A stretch of DNA of 64,000 nt from Flavobacterium sp. JAS (GTDB taxonomy: Bacteria > Bacteroidota > Bacteroidia > Flavobacteriales > Flavobacteriaceae): positions 186,001-250,000 of the forward strand of contig NZ_JAJMOX010000011.1 in assembly GCF_020991455.1 (NCBI RefSeq), read 5' to 3'. This document shows positions 18,059 through 26,495 of the stretch, piece by piece; position 1 is the stretch's first letter; every line of letters starts with the position of its first letter. The translations under genes were made by a program, and so were the position numbers. The notes under the pieces are model-generated. The model saw only the letters and a list, made by a program, of their open reading frames with translations. It did not search any database and was not told the origin of the DNA.

Positions 18059-19531
18059 TTAATAGCCAGGATTCTGCGGTAAGCCGTCCGGGTTAATGTT
18101 TCTTTCGCTTTGCGGAATTGGATACAGATTGTTTCTTTCTGAAACCGAATTCTTAGCGGTTACTTTTTTTACCTCGGTAACAAGAGTTCCCCAACGTACT
18201 AAGTCAAACCAGCGTTGTCCTTCCTGAACAAACTCTTTTTTGCGTTCTTCCTGAATGGCAGCTCTGAAAGTTGTTTGCGTTAATCCTACTAAATCTATTG
18301 TTGGATCTGGGGTATTGATTGGTTTTGCAAAAGCTCTTCTTCTTACCTGATTGATCAATTCATAAGCTTCCGGTGTTGGTGCTCCCTGCTCATTTATCGC
18401 TTCCGCTAAAGACAATAAAATATCAGCATAGCGAATTAGAGGAAAGTTAATTGCCACATTTCCTGGAGTAGCGAGATTGGTTAAGTCTAAGTATTTCTTG
18501 AAGATCGGTTTCGGAAAAGTATAAAGCGTTCCAGTCGTTGGGTTAAGTAATTGTTTAGCATAACTTACATCTCTTCTTGTATCTCCTGCGGCATATATAT
18601 CGTAGAATAAAGCAACATCAGAGATTATATCTGCTGGTTCTGTAGCTGTAAATCCTGTAAAAGATGTCCCTTGAAAAGTACTTCCGCTAGATCCGTTTCC
18701 GGCTTGATTTGGCTCAAACTGAACAGAGAAAATATGTTCTTTTCCATTCTTTTTTGTTTTAGTGAAGATGTCCTGAAAATTTTCAAAAAGAGCATAACCA
18801 TAACCTCCATTAATAACTTCACGAGCCTTCAGAATTGCATTTGGCCAATCTTTTCTAGTCAGATATACTTTGGCTAAAATAGCTTTTGCAGCTCCTGAAG
18901 TGGCACGTCCGGCATCAGTTGCAGGATAGGTAGCAGGCAGGTTTTCGGCATCTTTCAAATCAGAAATTATTTGTGCGTAAACTTCGTCTACAGTGGCTCT
19001 TTTTGTTTTTAAACTTTCTAATTGAATAGAAGTTGGCTCGTGCAAAACAATTGGAACTCCTCCCCAAAGACGAACAGCTTGGAAGTATAATAATGCCCTG
19101 ATGAATTTTGATTCATTAATCAATCTTGTTTTTATAACATCGTTTCCGGTTACTTTAGGAACGTTATCGATTGAGACATTGGCTCTGTTTATACCGTTGT
19201 AAATTTGGCGCCAAGCAACCTGAACACGATCATTAGTCGCATCATGTGTCAAACTGCTCATTGCTCTTACCTGAGGATTCGTTGCCGAAACTCCCGCTGC
19301 TGCATAATCAGATCCCATATCGGTAAGGAAATATAGATTTCGTCCAAATAAACTTTGCTCTCCCGGATCTAAACTCAGCGAAGCATAAACAGCATTTACA
19401 CTTGCAATTGCGTCATCCTGCGTGTTGAAGAATTTATCTTCGGTTACAAAAGAGGTTGGTGTTACCTCCAGATCAGTGCACGATCCAAATAAACCGGCAC
19501 TTAGTATGATTGTTATTATAATCTTTTTCAT
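18059..19531 (-). CDS. RagB/SusD family nutrient-uptake outer membrane lipoprotein
   Basis: A 490-residue SusD-like lipoprotein: signal peptide with lipobox ending FGSC (Cys17), then SusD-type TPR-like helices and the C-terminal RagB/SusD part (RYADILLSLAEAINEQG, QEERKKEFVQEGQRWFDLVRWG). SusD proteins sit on the cell surface as a lid over the SusC channel and bind the substrate. The partner susC ends 17 bp upstream. Since the rest of the operon encodes sulfatases and not glycoside hydrolases, the likely ligand is a sulfated organic compound. Confidence 0.95.
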   Translation of the reverse strand: MKKIIITIILSAGLFGSCTDLEVTPTSFVTEDKFFNTQDDAIASVNAVYASLSLDPGEQSLFGRNLYFLTDMGSDYAAAGVSATNPQVRAMSSLTHDATNDRVQVAWRQIYNGINRANVSIDNVPKVTGNDVIKTRLINESKFIRALLYFQAVRLWGGVPIVLHEPTSIQLESLKTKRATVDEVYAQIISDLKDAENLPATYPATDAGRATSGAAKAILAKVYLTRKDWPNAILKAREVINGGYGYALFENFQDIFTKTKKNGKEHIFSVQFEPNQAGNGSSGSTFQGTSFTGFTATEPADIISDVALFYDIYAAGDTRRDVSYAKQLLNPTTGTLYTFPKPIFKKYLDLTNLATPGNVAINFPLIRYADILLSLAEAINEQGAPTPEAYELINQVRRRAFAKPINTPDPTIDLVGLTQTTFRAAIQEERKKEFVQEGQRWFDLVRWGTLVTEVKKVTAKNSVSERNNLYPIPQSERNINPDGLPQNPGY

Positions 19532-19548
19532 TGTGTATATTTTTTTAC

Positions 19549-22500
19549 TTAGAAAGTTACGTTCAAGCCCGAAATGAATGTTTTGGAATTTGGATAAGAA
19601 CCAAAGTCAATTCCCGGATATAAGTTGTTTTGTTCATAAGAGCTCACCTCTGGATCAAAGCCTGTATATTTTGTCCATGTAATCAGGTTTTCCGCCGATA
19701 CATAGAATTTGATACTTTTAGTTCCCAGTTTAGACGAAAGGCTTTTAGGCAGTGTATAACCAAGAGTGATTAGCTTTAATCTCAAGAAAGAAGCATCTTC
19801 GACATAACGTTCAGAAACGATTCCTAAAGGAGAACTTGAGGCTCTTGGGATTTCATTGCTTGGATTTGTTGGTGTCCAGCGATCATTAAGCGTTGATGCA
19901 GCATTTGTACCAAGAGTTGAAATTTCTAATTGCTGATTTAGTGCATTAAATACTTTTCCGCCATAAGATCCCTGAAAAGAAAAATTAAGATCAAAATCAT
20001 GGTAAGAAATTGTGTTGCTGAAACTTCCAACAAATTTTGGCTGAGAGCTTCCAAGATTTCCTTTGTCAAGTGCTGTAATTACACCATCACCGTTAGTATC
20101 AACATATTTTCTGTCCCCAACTTTAGTATTGGCAAGACTGTTTATTTTTGGTTGTGTATTAACTTCTTCCTGAGTCTGGAAAATACCCGCGGTTCTGTAT
20201 CCCCAGAAAGTTCCCAAAGGCAATCCTACTTTTACAGTTACAGGTTGTTGCTGTAATAATGAACCATTAGGAACTACCGGAAAAAATTGGTCAACTCCGT
20301 TTCCTATAGAAACTACTTTATTTTTATTGGCAGAGAAAACAAAGTTAGAATTCCATGAAAAGTTTTCTGTTTTGATGTTTTCCGTAATCAAACCAATTTC
20401 GATCCCTTTATTCTCAACACCTCCAATGTTTTGAAGCACTGTGGCATATCCAGAAGTCAACGGAATTGGAACATTGATTAACAAATCTTTTGTTTTTTTA
20501 TAATAGACATCAAAAACAAAATTGATTTTTCGATCTAATAAGGATAAGTCTAAACCAATATTATATTGATTGGTTTTTTCCCATTTCAAATCAGGATTTG
20601 CCAATCGGGTAGGAGCTAATCCAGTTTGTAAAGTTCCTCCAAAAGCGTAGTTTACAGAACCCATTTGAGCAAGAGAAAGGTAATTTCCAATTTCCTGATT
20701 TCCGGTTGTTCCCGCGGTAATTCTAAGTTTAGCTTCGGTTACACCTTTAATGTGGTTTGCAAACTCTTCATCGGTAATATTCCATGAGAAACCTGCTGAC
20801 GGGAAATAACCCCAAAGTGACTCAGATCCAAATCTTGACGAACCATCGGCGCGAGTTGATAATGTAAAATTGTATTTCCCTTTATAAGAATAATTTACTC
20901 TGGCCAACCACGATTTCAAAACACTTTCGAATGCATCGCTATAAGGTTTCACCGGTACACCATCTTGCAAAGCATTGTAGGTATTAGAATCATTAACAAA
21001 TGTTTGAGCACCTGCATTAACAACTTCACCTTGTGTGTACTGAAGCGTATATCCACCCAAAGCCGAGAATTTATGATTTTCACCAAAGTTGGTATTGTAG
21101 TTCAACGTATTTTCATTCAATACAGAACTTACCAATCTGTCTCCAACAGATGCTAAACCTTTTGTTCCCGCACCGTTTGTGGTATTTGCCGGAGCATAAT
21201 AATTTTGTTTGGTGTTGATAACGTCACCGCTAACGGCAATTTTTGCAACCAGTTTTTTAGTGATTTTGTATTCTCCAAATAAACTCGTCAGGATTCTATT
21301 GATTTTAGTTTCATTGGTTGTGTTTTCCAAATCATTAACTGGGTTGGGAATATAGCCATTAACCGATGTTGCGTAAGGATTGTTTGTTACATTATAACTT
21401 CCGTCAGCATTTTTAATAGATACTACGGGGGCCGTTAATAAAGCCGTAACAATAGGATTTGGCTGTCTGCCGGAACTTCCTCCGCCATTTGTTCCTATTC
21501 CATTTGCTACTGAATTACTGTAATTGGCATTTACACCAAATTTAAATGCTTGAGAATAGTTTCTTTCGTAATTGGCACGAAGCGAAATACGCTTAAAATC
21601 AGATCCAATCACAACACCTTCCTGATCAAAATATCCTGCCGAAACTGCGTATCTTGAACGATCATCTCCGCCCGAGAAGGTCAATTGATGATTTTGAACC
21701 GGTGCTGCAGTTCTAAAAAGTGCATCCTGCCAGTCATAACTTCCCGAAGTTTTAAAAGTCTCAATTTGAGCCGGAGTAAACGACGGTGCCTGACCAATGC
21801 TTGCCTGAACATCATTACGTAAACTAGCCCATTGCGAAGCATTCATGATATCCAGTTTTTTTGAAACTGATTGCACTCCAAAATAGCCTTGATACGAGAT
21901 ATTATCCTGTCCTTTAGTTCCTTTTTTAGTCGTAATAAGTACAACACCATTTGCACCACGAGAGCCATAAATTGCAGTTGCCGAAGCATCTTTCAAAACT
22001 TCAATAGATTCAATATCACCCGGATTTATAGTCGATAAAACATTGACAGTCGCACCTGCAAAAGAAACTCCCGCAGTACTGTTGCTATTGTCATTATAAA
22101 TTAAAACTCCATCTACAACATACAGCGGTTCGTTACCGGCTGTAATAGAGTTTCCGCCTCGAATACGTACACTTGACGAAGCTCCCGGACGCCCGGAACT
22201 TTGTGTAACTACCACTCCAGGAATAGCACCACGCAACAGATTATCTGCAGATGAGGTAACTTGCGATAAATTAGCTTTTGGAACCGATGCTACAGAGCCA
22301 GTAATATCTTTTCTCTTTTGAGAACCATAACCTACAACTACTAATTCATCCAGTTCCTGACGTTCTTCTTTTAAGTTGATCGTAACAGGGTTTTTGTCAA
22401 CAATTATTTCGGTTTTTTTATATCCAATGTAAGTTACTATTAAAGTGTAAGGAAATTTTTGACCTGTTTGAAAATAAAATTTTCCTTCAGCATCTGTCTG

Positions 22501-22680
22501 AACTCCGTGTGTTGTACCTTTAATAATAACAGAAGCACCTATAACGGGTTGATTTGTAACATCATCAACAACAGTTCCGTCAAGTTTAGATTGTATAAGC
22601 GGAGTGGTATCTTGGGCATTAATTCCTGCTGACAGCAGAAGGAGAAAAAGCAATGAGTATATGTTTAATTTTTTTTTCAT
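19549..22680 (-). CDS. SusC/RagA family TonB-linked outer membrane transporter
   Basis: A 1043-residue SusC-type receptor with a signal peptide (about 1-22), an N-terminal carboxypeptidase-regulatory-like domain (about 30-115), a TonB box-like segment (DELVVVGYGSQKRKDITG), a plug domain with YVVDG and IEVLKDASATAIYGSRGANG, and a beta-barrel to the C-terminus. It imports substrate captured by SusD, powered by TonB. It is the first large gene of the sulfatase operon. Its 5' leader carries a Cys-rich 10-codon ORF and hairpins that could link expression to cysteine supply. Confidence 0.96.
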   Translation of the reverse strand: MKKKLNIYSLLFLLLLSAGINAQDTTPLIQSKLDGTVVDDVTNQPVIGASVIIKGTTHGVQTDAEGKFYFQTGQKFPYTLIVTYIGYKKTEIIVDKNPVTINLKEERQELDELVVVGYGSQKRKDITGSVASVPKANLSQVTSSADNLLRGAIPGVVVTQSSGRPGASSSVRIRGGNSITAGNEPLYVVDGVLIYNDNSNSTAGVSFAGATVNVLSTINPGDIESIEVLKDASATAIYGSRGANGVVLITTKKGTKGQDNISYQGYFGVQSVSKKLDIMNASQWASLRNDVQASIGQAPSFTPAQIETFKTSGSYDWQDALFRTAAPVQNHQLTFSGGDDRSRYAVSAGYFDQEGVVIGSDFKRISLRANYERNYSQAFKFGVNANYSNSVANGIGTNGGGSSGRQPNPIVTALLTAPVVSIKNADGSYNVTNNPYATSVNGYIPNPVNDLENTTNETKINRILTSLFGEYKITKKLVAKIAVSGDVINTKQNYYAPANTTNGAGTKGLASVGDRLVSSVLNENTLNYNTNFGENHKFSALGGYTLQYTQGEVVNAGAQTFVNDSNTYNALQDGVPVKPYSDAFESVLKSWLARVNYSYKGKYNFTLSTRADGSSRFGSESLWGYFPSAGFSWNITDEEFANHIKGVTEAKLRITAGTTGNQEIGNYLSLAQMGSVNYAFGGTLQTGLAPTRLANPDLKWEKTNQYNIGLDLSLLDRKINFVFDVYYKKTKDLLINVPIPLTSGYATVLQNIGGVENKGIEIGLITENIKTENFSWNSNFVFSANKNKVVSIGNGVDQFFPVVPNGSLLQQQPVTVKVGLPLGTFWGYRTAGIFQTQEEVNTQPKINSLANTKVGDRKYVDTNGDGVITALDKGNLGSSQPKFVGSFSNTISYHDFDLNFSFQGSYGGKVFNALNQQLEISTLGTNAASTLNDRWTPTNPSNEIPRASSSPLGIVSERYVEDASFLRLKLITLGYTLPKSLSSKLGTKSIKFYVSAENLITWTKYTGFDPEVSSYEQNNLYPGIDFGSYPNSKTFISGLNVTF

Positions 22681-22707
22681 TTCTTTGTAATGGTTTTAAG
22701 TAATTAA

Positions 22708-22808
22708 CAAGGCGCCTTGAAAGTTGAATTTTCAACTCTCTAATGGTATTCTTGATTTAGTGATAAATGTTCTTTAAGCCTTGCCATTTCTGTTGCCGCA
22801 GAAATGGC
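22708..22808 (-). promoter_or_regulatory. Leader RNA hairpins between the Cys-rich peptide and susC
   Basis: On the minus strand a strong 10-bp hairpin (GCCATTTCTG / CAGAAATGGC, 22783-22808) starts six bases after the leader stop. Its loop region GCGGCA (22794-22799) can pair with the two Cys codons TGCTGC (22823-22828). Its tail CAAGGC (22778-22783) can pair with GCCTTG (22708-22713), about 28 bases before the susC start. A third hairpin, GAGTTGAAAATTCAACTTT, lies near 22720-22740. The competing pairings resemble an attenuator, although no U-run follows on the susC strand. Confidence 0.5.
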
Positions 22809-22813
22809 TTTTT

Positions 22814-22846
22814 TTATTTACAGCAGCAGCTTTGCATCTTTTTCAT
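22814..22846 (-). CDS. Cys-rich regulatory leader peptide MKKMQSCCCK
   Basis: A 10-codon ORF encodes MKKMQSCCCK with three consecutive Cys codons (TGC TGC TGT) next to the stop. It lies 133 bp before the susC start on the same strand and is followed at once by a stable hairpin. Short ORFs with runs of one amino acid ahead of an operon for that nutrient are the hallmark of ribosome-mediated attenuation; poly-Cys upstream ORFs are known to control sulfur genes in mycobacteria. Here low cysteine would stall ribosomes at the Cys codons and change folding ahead of susC. The peptide and context are seen directly; the mechanism is inferred. Confidence 0.72.
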   Translation of the reverse strand: MKKMQSCCCK

Positions 22847-22865
22847 TTTAGTTTTGTTTTAGTTA

Positions 22866-23069
22866 TTAGTCATTTTCTTTTAATTGTATAGGTATGGTTT
22901 CAAGTATCTTTTTAATACAGATTAATGCATTAAACAGACTTTTGTTATTTTCAGTAATAAGGTATTTTTGATATATAAGAGATTCGATTTTTAAATCTGA
23001 TTTGTAAATAAGGAAATCAGATAACGAATAAATTGTGGTGGGAATTAGCAACAGAAGCACATATAACAT
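22866..23069 (-). CDS. Possible small protein of 67 residues
   Basis: An ATG at 23069 opens a 67-codon frame that ends 19 bp before the Cys-rich leader ORF. The product has a hydrophobic N-terminus (MLYVLLLLIPTTIYSLSDFL) and a polar tail, so it could be a small secreted or membrane protein. No family is recognised, and an AT-rich intergenic region can produce such a frame by chance. If real, it would be cotranscribed with the leader and susC. Confidence 0.25.
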   Translation of the reverse strand: MLYVLLLLIPTTIYSLSDFLIYKSDLKIESLIYQKYLITENNKSLFNALICIKKILETIPIQLKEND

Positions 23070-23167
23070 AAAGTGTTATAAGTATAGTTTTCAGGAAGAT
23101 TGTTATACGATATGCTTGTGGTTGTTTTCAAAATTTAGTTTTTTTGGTTTCAAATATTATTTTAAAC

Positions 23168-23184
23168 TCTACTAATCCTATAGA
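23168..23184. promoter_or_regulatory. TCTA-N9-TAGA motif upstream of the susC operon
   Basis: TCTACTAATCCTATAGA on the plus strand, a pseudo-palindrome almost identical to 14257-14273. It lies about 490 bp before susC and 320 bp before the Cys-rich leader, where an upstream promoter of that operon could be. An ATATTTG resembling a -7 element is found nearby on the minus strand. The region from 23185 to 23540 otherwise shows no gene. Confidence 0.5.
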
Positions 23185-23570
23185 CAAAGTTAATTTTAAT
23201 ATAATAAAATCCAAAAATTTCAGAAGTTTTTTTTTCAGAGGGAGGCTTCTGGTACATTTTAAACTGAATTTCAAGTATTTATATTGCTGATTATTAATCA
23301 ATTAAATGTTTTAGTTCTATTTGAATAATTGTTAAAAAAGCATTGCTGAAAAACATTAAAATGTAGTATTTTTTACTTGGTTTTTTATTTGTTAATTGCT
23401 TTGAGAAAAGTAAAATGGAGCCTAAAACGTCTAGAGAAGTTCAATTTTAAATTATAAAGATGAATTTTAATCCAAAACTACATTCCTTTTTAAAGTTGAT
23501 TTTGAAGAAATTAGACTAATTTTATAGATATTAAAATAAATTGAAATTTTTTATTCATCCTATTAGTAAA

Positions 23571-23601
23571 TACTTATATTTGTAATAAGTATTTTTACTT
23601 A
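23571..23601 (+). promoter_or_regulatory. moeA promoter with TACTTA-type hexamers
   Basis: TATATTTG at 23575-23582 fits the Bacteroidota -7 element. TACTTA at 23571-23576 overlaps it, and TAAGTA (23586-23591) and TACTTA (23596-23601) follow with centres 10 bp apart. The same overlap of hexamer and -7 box is seen at the nirB and nitrate reductase promoters, so moeA and the cofactor genes behind it probably belong to the nitrate regulon. Confidence 0.55.
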
Positions 23602-23617
23602 GTTTATATTTTTAAAA

Positions 23618-24790
23618 ATGATACAAGTTAGTGAAGCTTTAAAGATTGTGGCCGAAAACAGTTCGAATATGCCCGTTCAAAAAATACTAGTTCGTAAAGC
23701 ACTGGGATTTGTTTTGGCAGAAACGCTGTATTCTCCAATTGATATGCCGCCGTTCCGTCAATCGGCAATGGATGGATATGCTTTTATTCACAGCGAAAGA
23801 CATCAGTATGATATTGTTGGTATTTCGCAAGCCGGTGATCATTCTAATGTAAACCTGAATCCAAACGAAGCTGTCCGCATTTTTACAGGTGCTTTTGTGC
23901 CTCATAATGCTGATACTGTAGTAATGCAGGAACATGTTATGGCAAATGATAAATCGATTTTGATTACTAACATGCCAAAACAGTTTACTAATGTTCGAAA
24001 TAAAGGAGAACAAATAGGAAAAGAAGATGTTGTCTTTGAGGCTAATACCTTAATTACACCTGCCGCAATTGGTTTTTTAGCTTGTTTAGGAATTACCGAA
24101 ATTGAAGTTTATAAAAAGCCTAAAGTTGCCATTTTAGTAACCGGAAATGAATTGGTAAAACCTGGTAAAAAACTGGGTAAAGGAAAAATTTACGAAAGTA
24201 ATTCACTTATGCTGGAGGCAGCGCTTCAAACAATCGGAATTAAAAAAATAAAAGTTAATAAAGTAAAAGATAGTCTGAAAGCGACTAAAAAGGCACTTAA
24301 GAGCATTTTAAAAAAATATGATATAGTTTTAATTTCCGGTGGAATTTCTGTTGGAGATTATGATTTTGTAAAAGAAGCTTTATTAGAAAACGGAGTGGAA
24401 GAACTGTTTTATAAAATCAATCAAAAACCAGGGAAGCCAATGTTTTTTGGATCTAAAAAGGATACTTTAGTTTTTGCATTGCCAGGAAATCCAGCTTCGT
24501 CACTAACTAATTTTTATGTTTATGTTTATCCGGCTATTAAAAACAGAATGGGATTTTCTGATACACATTTGCCAAAACTGGTCCGAAAAATAAATTCAGG
24601 TTTTACCAATACAACGGGAAAAACATTGTTTTTAAAAGCAATATATGACGAAACGCATGTAACGGTTTTAGACGGACAAAGCTCAGCAATGCTCAATACA
24701 TTTGCAATGGCCAATAGTTTATTAATCGTTCCAAATGACACCGAAACAATTAAAAAAGGTCAACTAGTAACATTATTACCAATTGATTAG
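23618..24790 (+). CDS. moeA: Molybdopterin molybdenumtransferase MoeA
   Basis: A 390-residue MoeA, which inserts molybdate into adenylylated molybdopterin. Signatures include PPFRQSAMDGYA near residues 44-55, the central VLVTGNELV-like segment (AILVTGNELVKPGKKLG), SGGISVGDYDFVKE, and QKPGKPMFFG with FALPGNPASS. Length and domain order are usual. It opens the plus-strand Mo-cofactor cluster and has a promoter with hexamers shared with the nitrate genes. A TauE/SafE gene follows after 164 bp. Confidence 0.95.
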   Translation: MIQVSEALKIVAENSSNMPVQKILVRKALGFVLAETLYSPIDMPPFRQSAMDGYAFIHSERHQYDIVGISQAGDHSNVNLNPNEAVRIFTGAFVPHNADTVVMQEHVMANDKSILITNMPKQFTNVRNKGEQIGKEDVVFEANTLITPAAIGFLACLGITEIEVYKKPKVAILVTGNELVKPGKKLGKGKIYESNSLMLEAALQTIGIKKIKVNKVKDSLKATKKALKSILKKYDIVLISGGISVGDYDFVKEALLENGVEELFYKINQKPGKPMFFGSKKDTLVFALPGNPASSLTNFYVYVYPAIKNRMGFSDTHLPKLVRKINSGFTNTTGKTLFLKAIYDETHVTVLDGQSSAMLNTFAMANSLLIVPNDTETIKKGQLVTLLPID

Positions 24791-24954
24791 AGATAATTAG
24801 AAAATTAGTCAATTAGGAAATTAGATAATTTGAAAATGAAATGTAAAATGCGGTATGTAAAATTAAACACACAGCATAAACTCGAAACAAACAAAACATG
24901 AAACAGACAGTATAAACTTGAAACTTGAAACAAAATAAACCTGAAACAAAAAAA

Positions 24955-25701
24955 ATGCAATTACTTAGTTCCGAAAATATTCTTTTATTCAGTATCGCTT
25001 TAGTAGTGATAGCCTTCTTGTATTCGAGTGTTGGACACGGCGGAGCATCGGGATATTTGGCTTTGATGACCATTTTTGCATTTCCAATTTCGGTAATGAA
25101 ACCATCGGCCTTATTACTGAATTTGTTTGTTTCGAGCATTTCATTTTTTTTTTATTATAAGATGAATTATTTCAAGCCTAAATTGTTTTATCCTTTTGCA
25201 ATAGCCTCAATTCCGGCAGCATTTATTGGCGGTTTTATTACATTAGATAACACGATTTATAAAATTATTTTAGGAATAGTCTTGGTTTTTGCGGCGCTTC
25301 GATTGTTCGGAATATTTAATTTTAAAGAAAAAGAAGCAGTTGTAATAAACATTCCGTTTGCCTTGACAATAGGATTTATTATTGGATTATTATCCGGAAT
25401 GTTGGGTATTGGCGGAGGAATTATTTTGAGTCCGATTCTATTGTTTTTAGGATGGGCTTCAATCAAGGAATCAGCGGCGATTTCGAGTTTATTCATTTTT
25501 GTGAATTCATTTGCCGGAATCATGGGATTCTTTTTAGGAGGAAAAACAGTTCCGACAGAAAGTTTTTACTTGGTTCCGATTGCTGTTTTAGGCGGTGTTT
25601 TGGGAGGATATTATGGCAGCGGTTATTTCTCTAATAAAACACTGAAAATTGTTTTGGGAACCGTGATTTTAATGGCAAGCATAAAATTGATTTTTCCTTG
25701 A
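24955..25701 (+). CDS. TauE/SafE (TSUP) family membrane transporter
   Basis: A 248-residue membrane protein with seven or eight hydrophobic segments and the family's internal repeat: GHGGASGYLALM in the first half and GMLGIGGGIILSPILL in the second. The ATG at 24955 is chosen over an upstream TTG in a repeat-like stretch. TSUP proteins are thought to move sulfite, sulfonates or related anions. It lies between moeA and mobA, so a link with molybdopterin synthesis or nitrate assimilation is possible, for instance moving an oxyanion. The direction and substrate cannot be read from sequence. Confidence 0.85.
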   Translation: MQLLSSENILLFSIALVVIAFLYSSVGHGGASGYLALMTIFAFPISVMKPSALLLNLFVSSISFFFYYKMNYFKPKLFYPFAIASIPAAFIGGFITLDNTIYKIILGIVLVFAALRLFGIFNFKEKEAVVINIPFALTIGFIIGLLSGMLGIGGGIILSPILLFLGWASIKESAAISSLFIFVNSFAGIMGFFLGGKTVPTESFYLVPIAVLGGVLGGYYGSGYFSNKTLKIVLGTVILMASIKLIFP

Positions 25702-25718
25702 AAGTAATAAATTTGAAT

Positions 25719-25869
25719 TAACCGCAAAGTACGCAAGGTTTTGTAAAAGCAGTTTATAGAAATAGCAAAGTAAAGTTCGCAAAGCTTTGTATTTATTCAG
25801 CTTTGCGAACTTAATTTAAAACACACCAAATGAGAAAAAAACTTAGCGCACTTTGCGGTAAAATTTTTT
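25719..25869. repeat. Nested inverted repeat between TauE/SafE gene and mobA
   Basis: The outer arms (AACCGCAAAGTACGCAAGG on the left, a complement ending CGCACTTTGCGGT on the right) enclose an inner pair (AAGTTCGCAAAGCTTTG / CAGCTTTGCGAACTT). The copy resembles the middle layer of the element at 53973-54351. The remainder of this 216-bp gap carries a short run of CCTGAAACAAA direct repeats before mobA. Confidence 0.65.
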
Positions 25870-25917
25870 CTCATTTAAACCTGAAACAAAGAAAACCTGA
25901 AACAAAAAAGTTTAATC

Positions 25918-26490
25918 ATGGAAACACTAACAGTATTTATTCTTTGCGGCGGAAAAAGCTCCCGAATGCAATCAGAAAAAGGATTGGTTCTGTTTCAGGA
26001 TAAACCTTTTATAGAACATATTATACAGGCAATTTTGCCTATTACAGATAAAATAAAATTGATAACGGCGACTAAAGAATATGATTATTTACCGTATCAG
26101 AAAATACCCGATATTGTTTCACATAAAGGTCCGTTGGGAGGAATTTATACGGCATTGACATCTTCTGAAACCGAGTTTAATTTGATTTTGAGTTGTGATA
26201 TTCCGTTAATTTCAACTGGATTATTATCAGAGTTAATTTCAAAACATAATGACGTAGCCGAAATTACGGTTTTTGCTTCAGAAAGCAGATTACATCCTTT
26301 AATTGGAATTTATTCTAAAAAAGTAATACCAGTTATCAAAAGCGCAATTGATAACGACGAACTAAAAATGATAGATTTACTGGCGAAAATTCCCCATCAA
26401 ATCATCAATATTGACGAAAGTGAAAACTTTCATTTAACCAATATTAATTCGGTTGACGAATTAAATGACCTGAATATCAATTTAAGTTAA
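25918..26490 (+). CDS. mobA: Molybdenum cofactor guanylyltransferase MobA
   Basis: A 190-residue nucleotidyltransferase with the expected N-terminal motif LCGGKSSRMQSEKGLV, a downstream HKGPLGGIYTAL, and the metal-binding LSCDIPLIS. It attaches GMP to Mo-molybdopterin to give the guanine dinucleotide form used by enzymes of the DMSO-reductase superfamily, including the nitrate reductase encoded at 35039-38557. cobA begins 5 bp after its stop, so the genes are cotranscribed. Confidence 0.92.
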   Translation: METLTVFILCGGKSSRMQSEKGLVLFQDKPFIEHIIQAILPITDKIKLITATKEYDYLPYQKIPDIVSHKGPLGGIYTALTSSETEFNLILSCDIPLISTGLLSELISKHNDVAEITVFASESRLHPLIGIYSKKVIPVIKSAIDNDELKMIDLLAKIPHQIINIDESENFHLTNINSVDELNDLNINLS

Positions 26491-26495
26491 AAGTT

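Noticed and set aside
22783..22815. Hairpin plus T-run read as a plus-strand terminator
   Set aside because: No plus-strand gene lies upstream; the hairpin is better explained as part of the minus-strand susC leader directly after the Cys-rich ORF.
23185..23540. Search for a molybdenum cofactor or other known riboswitch before moeA
   Set aside because: The AT-rich stretch shows no recognisable conserved riboswitch core or stable paired structure.
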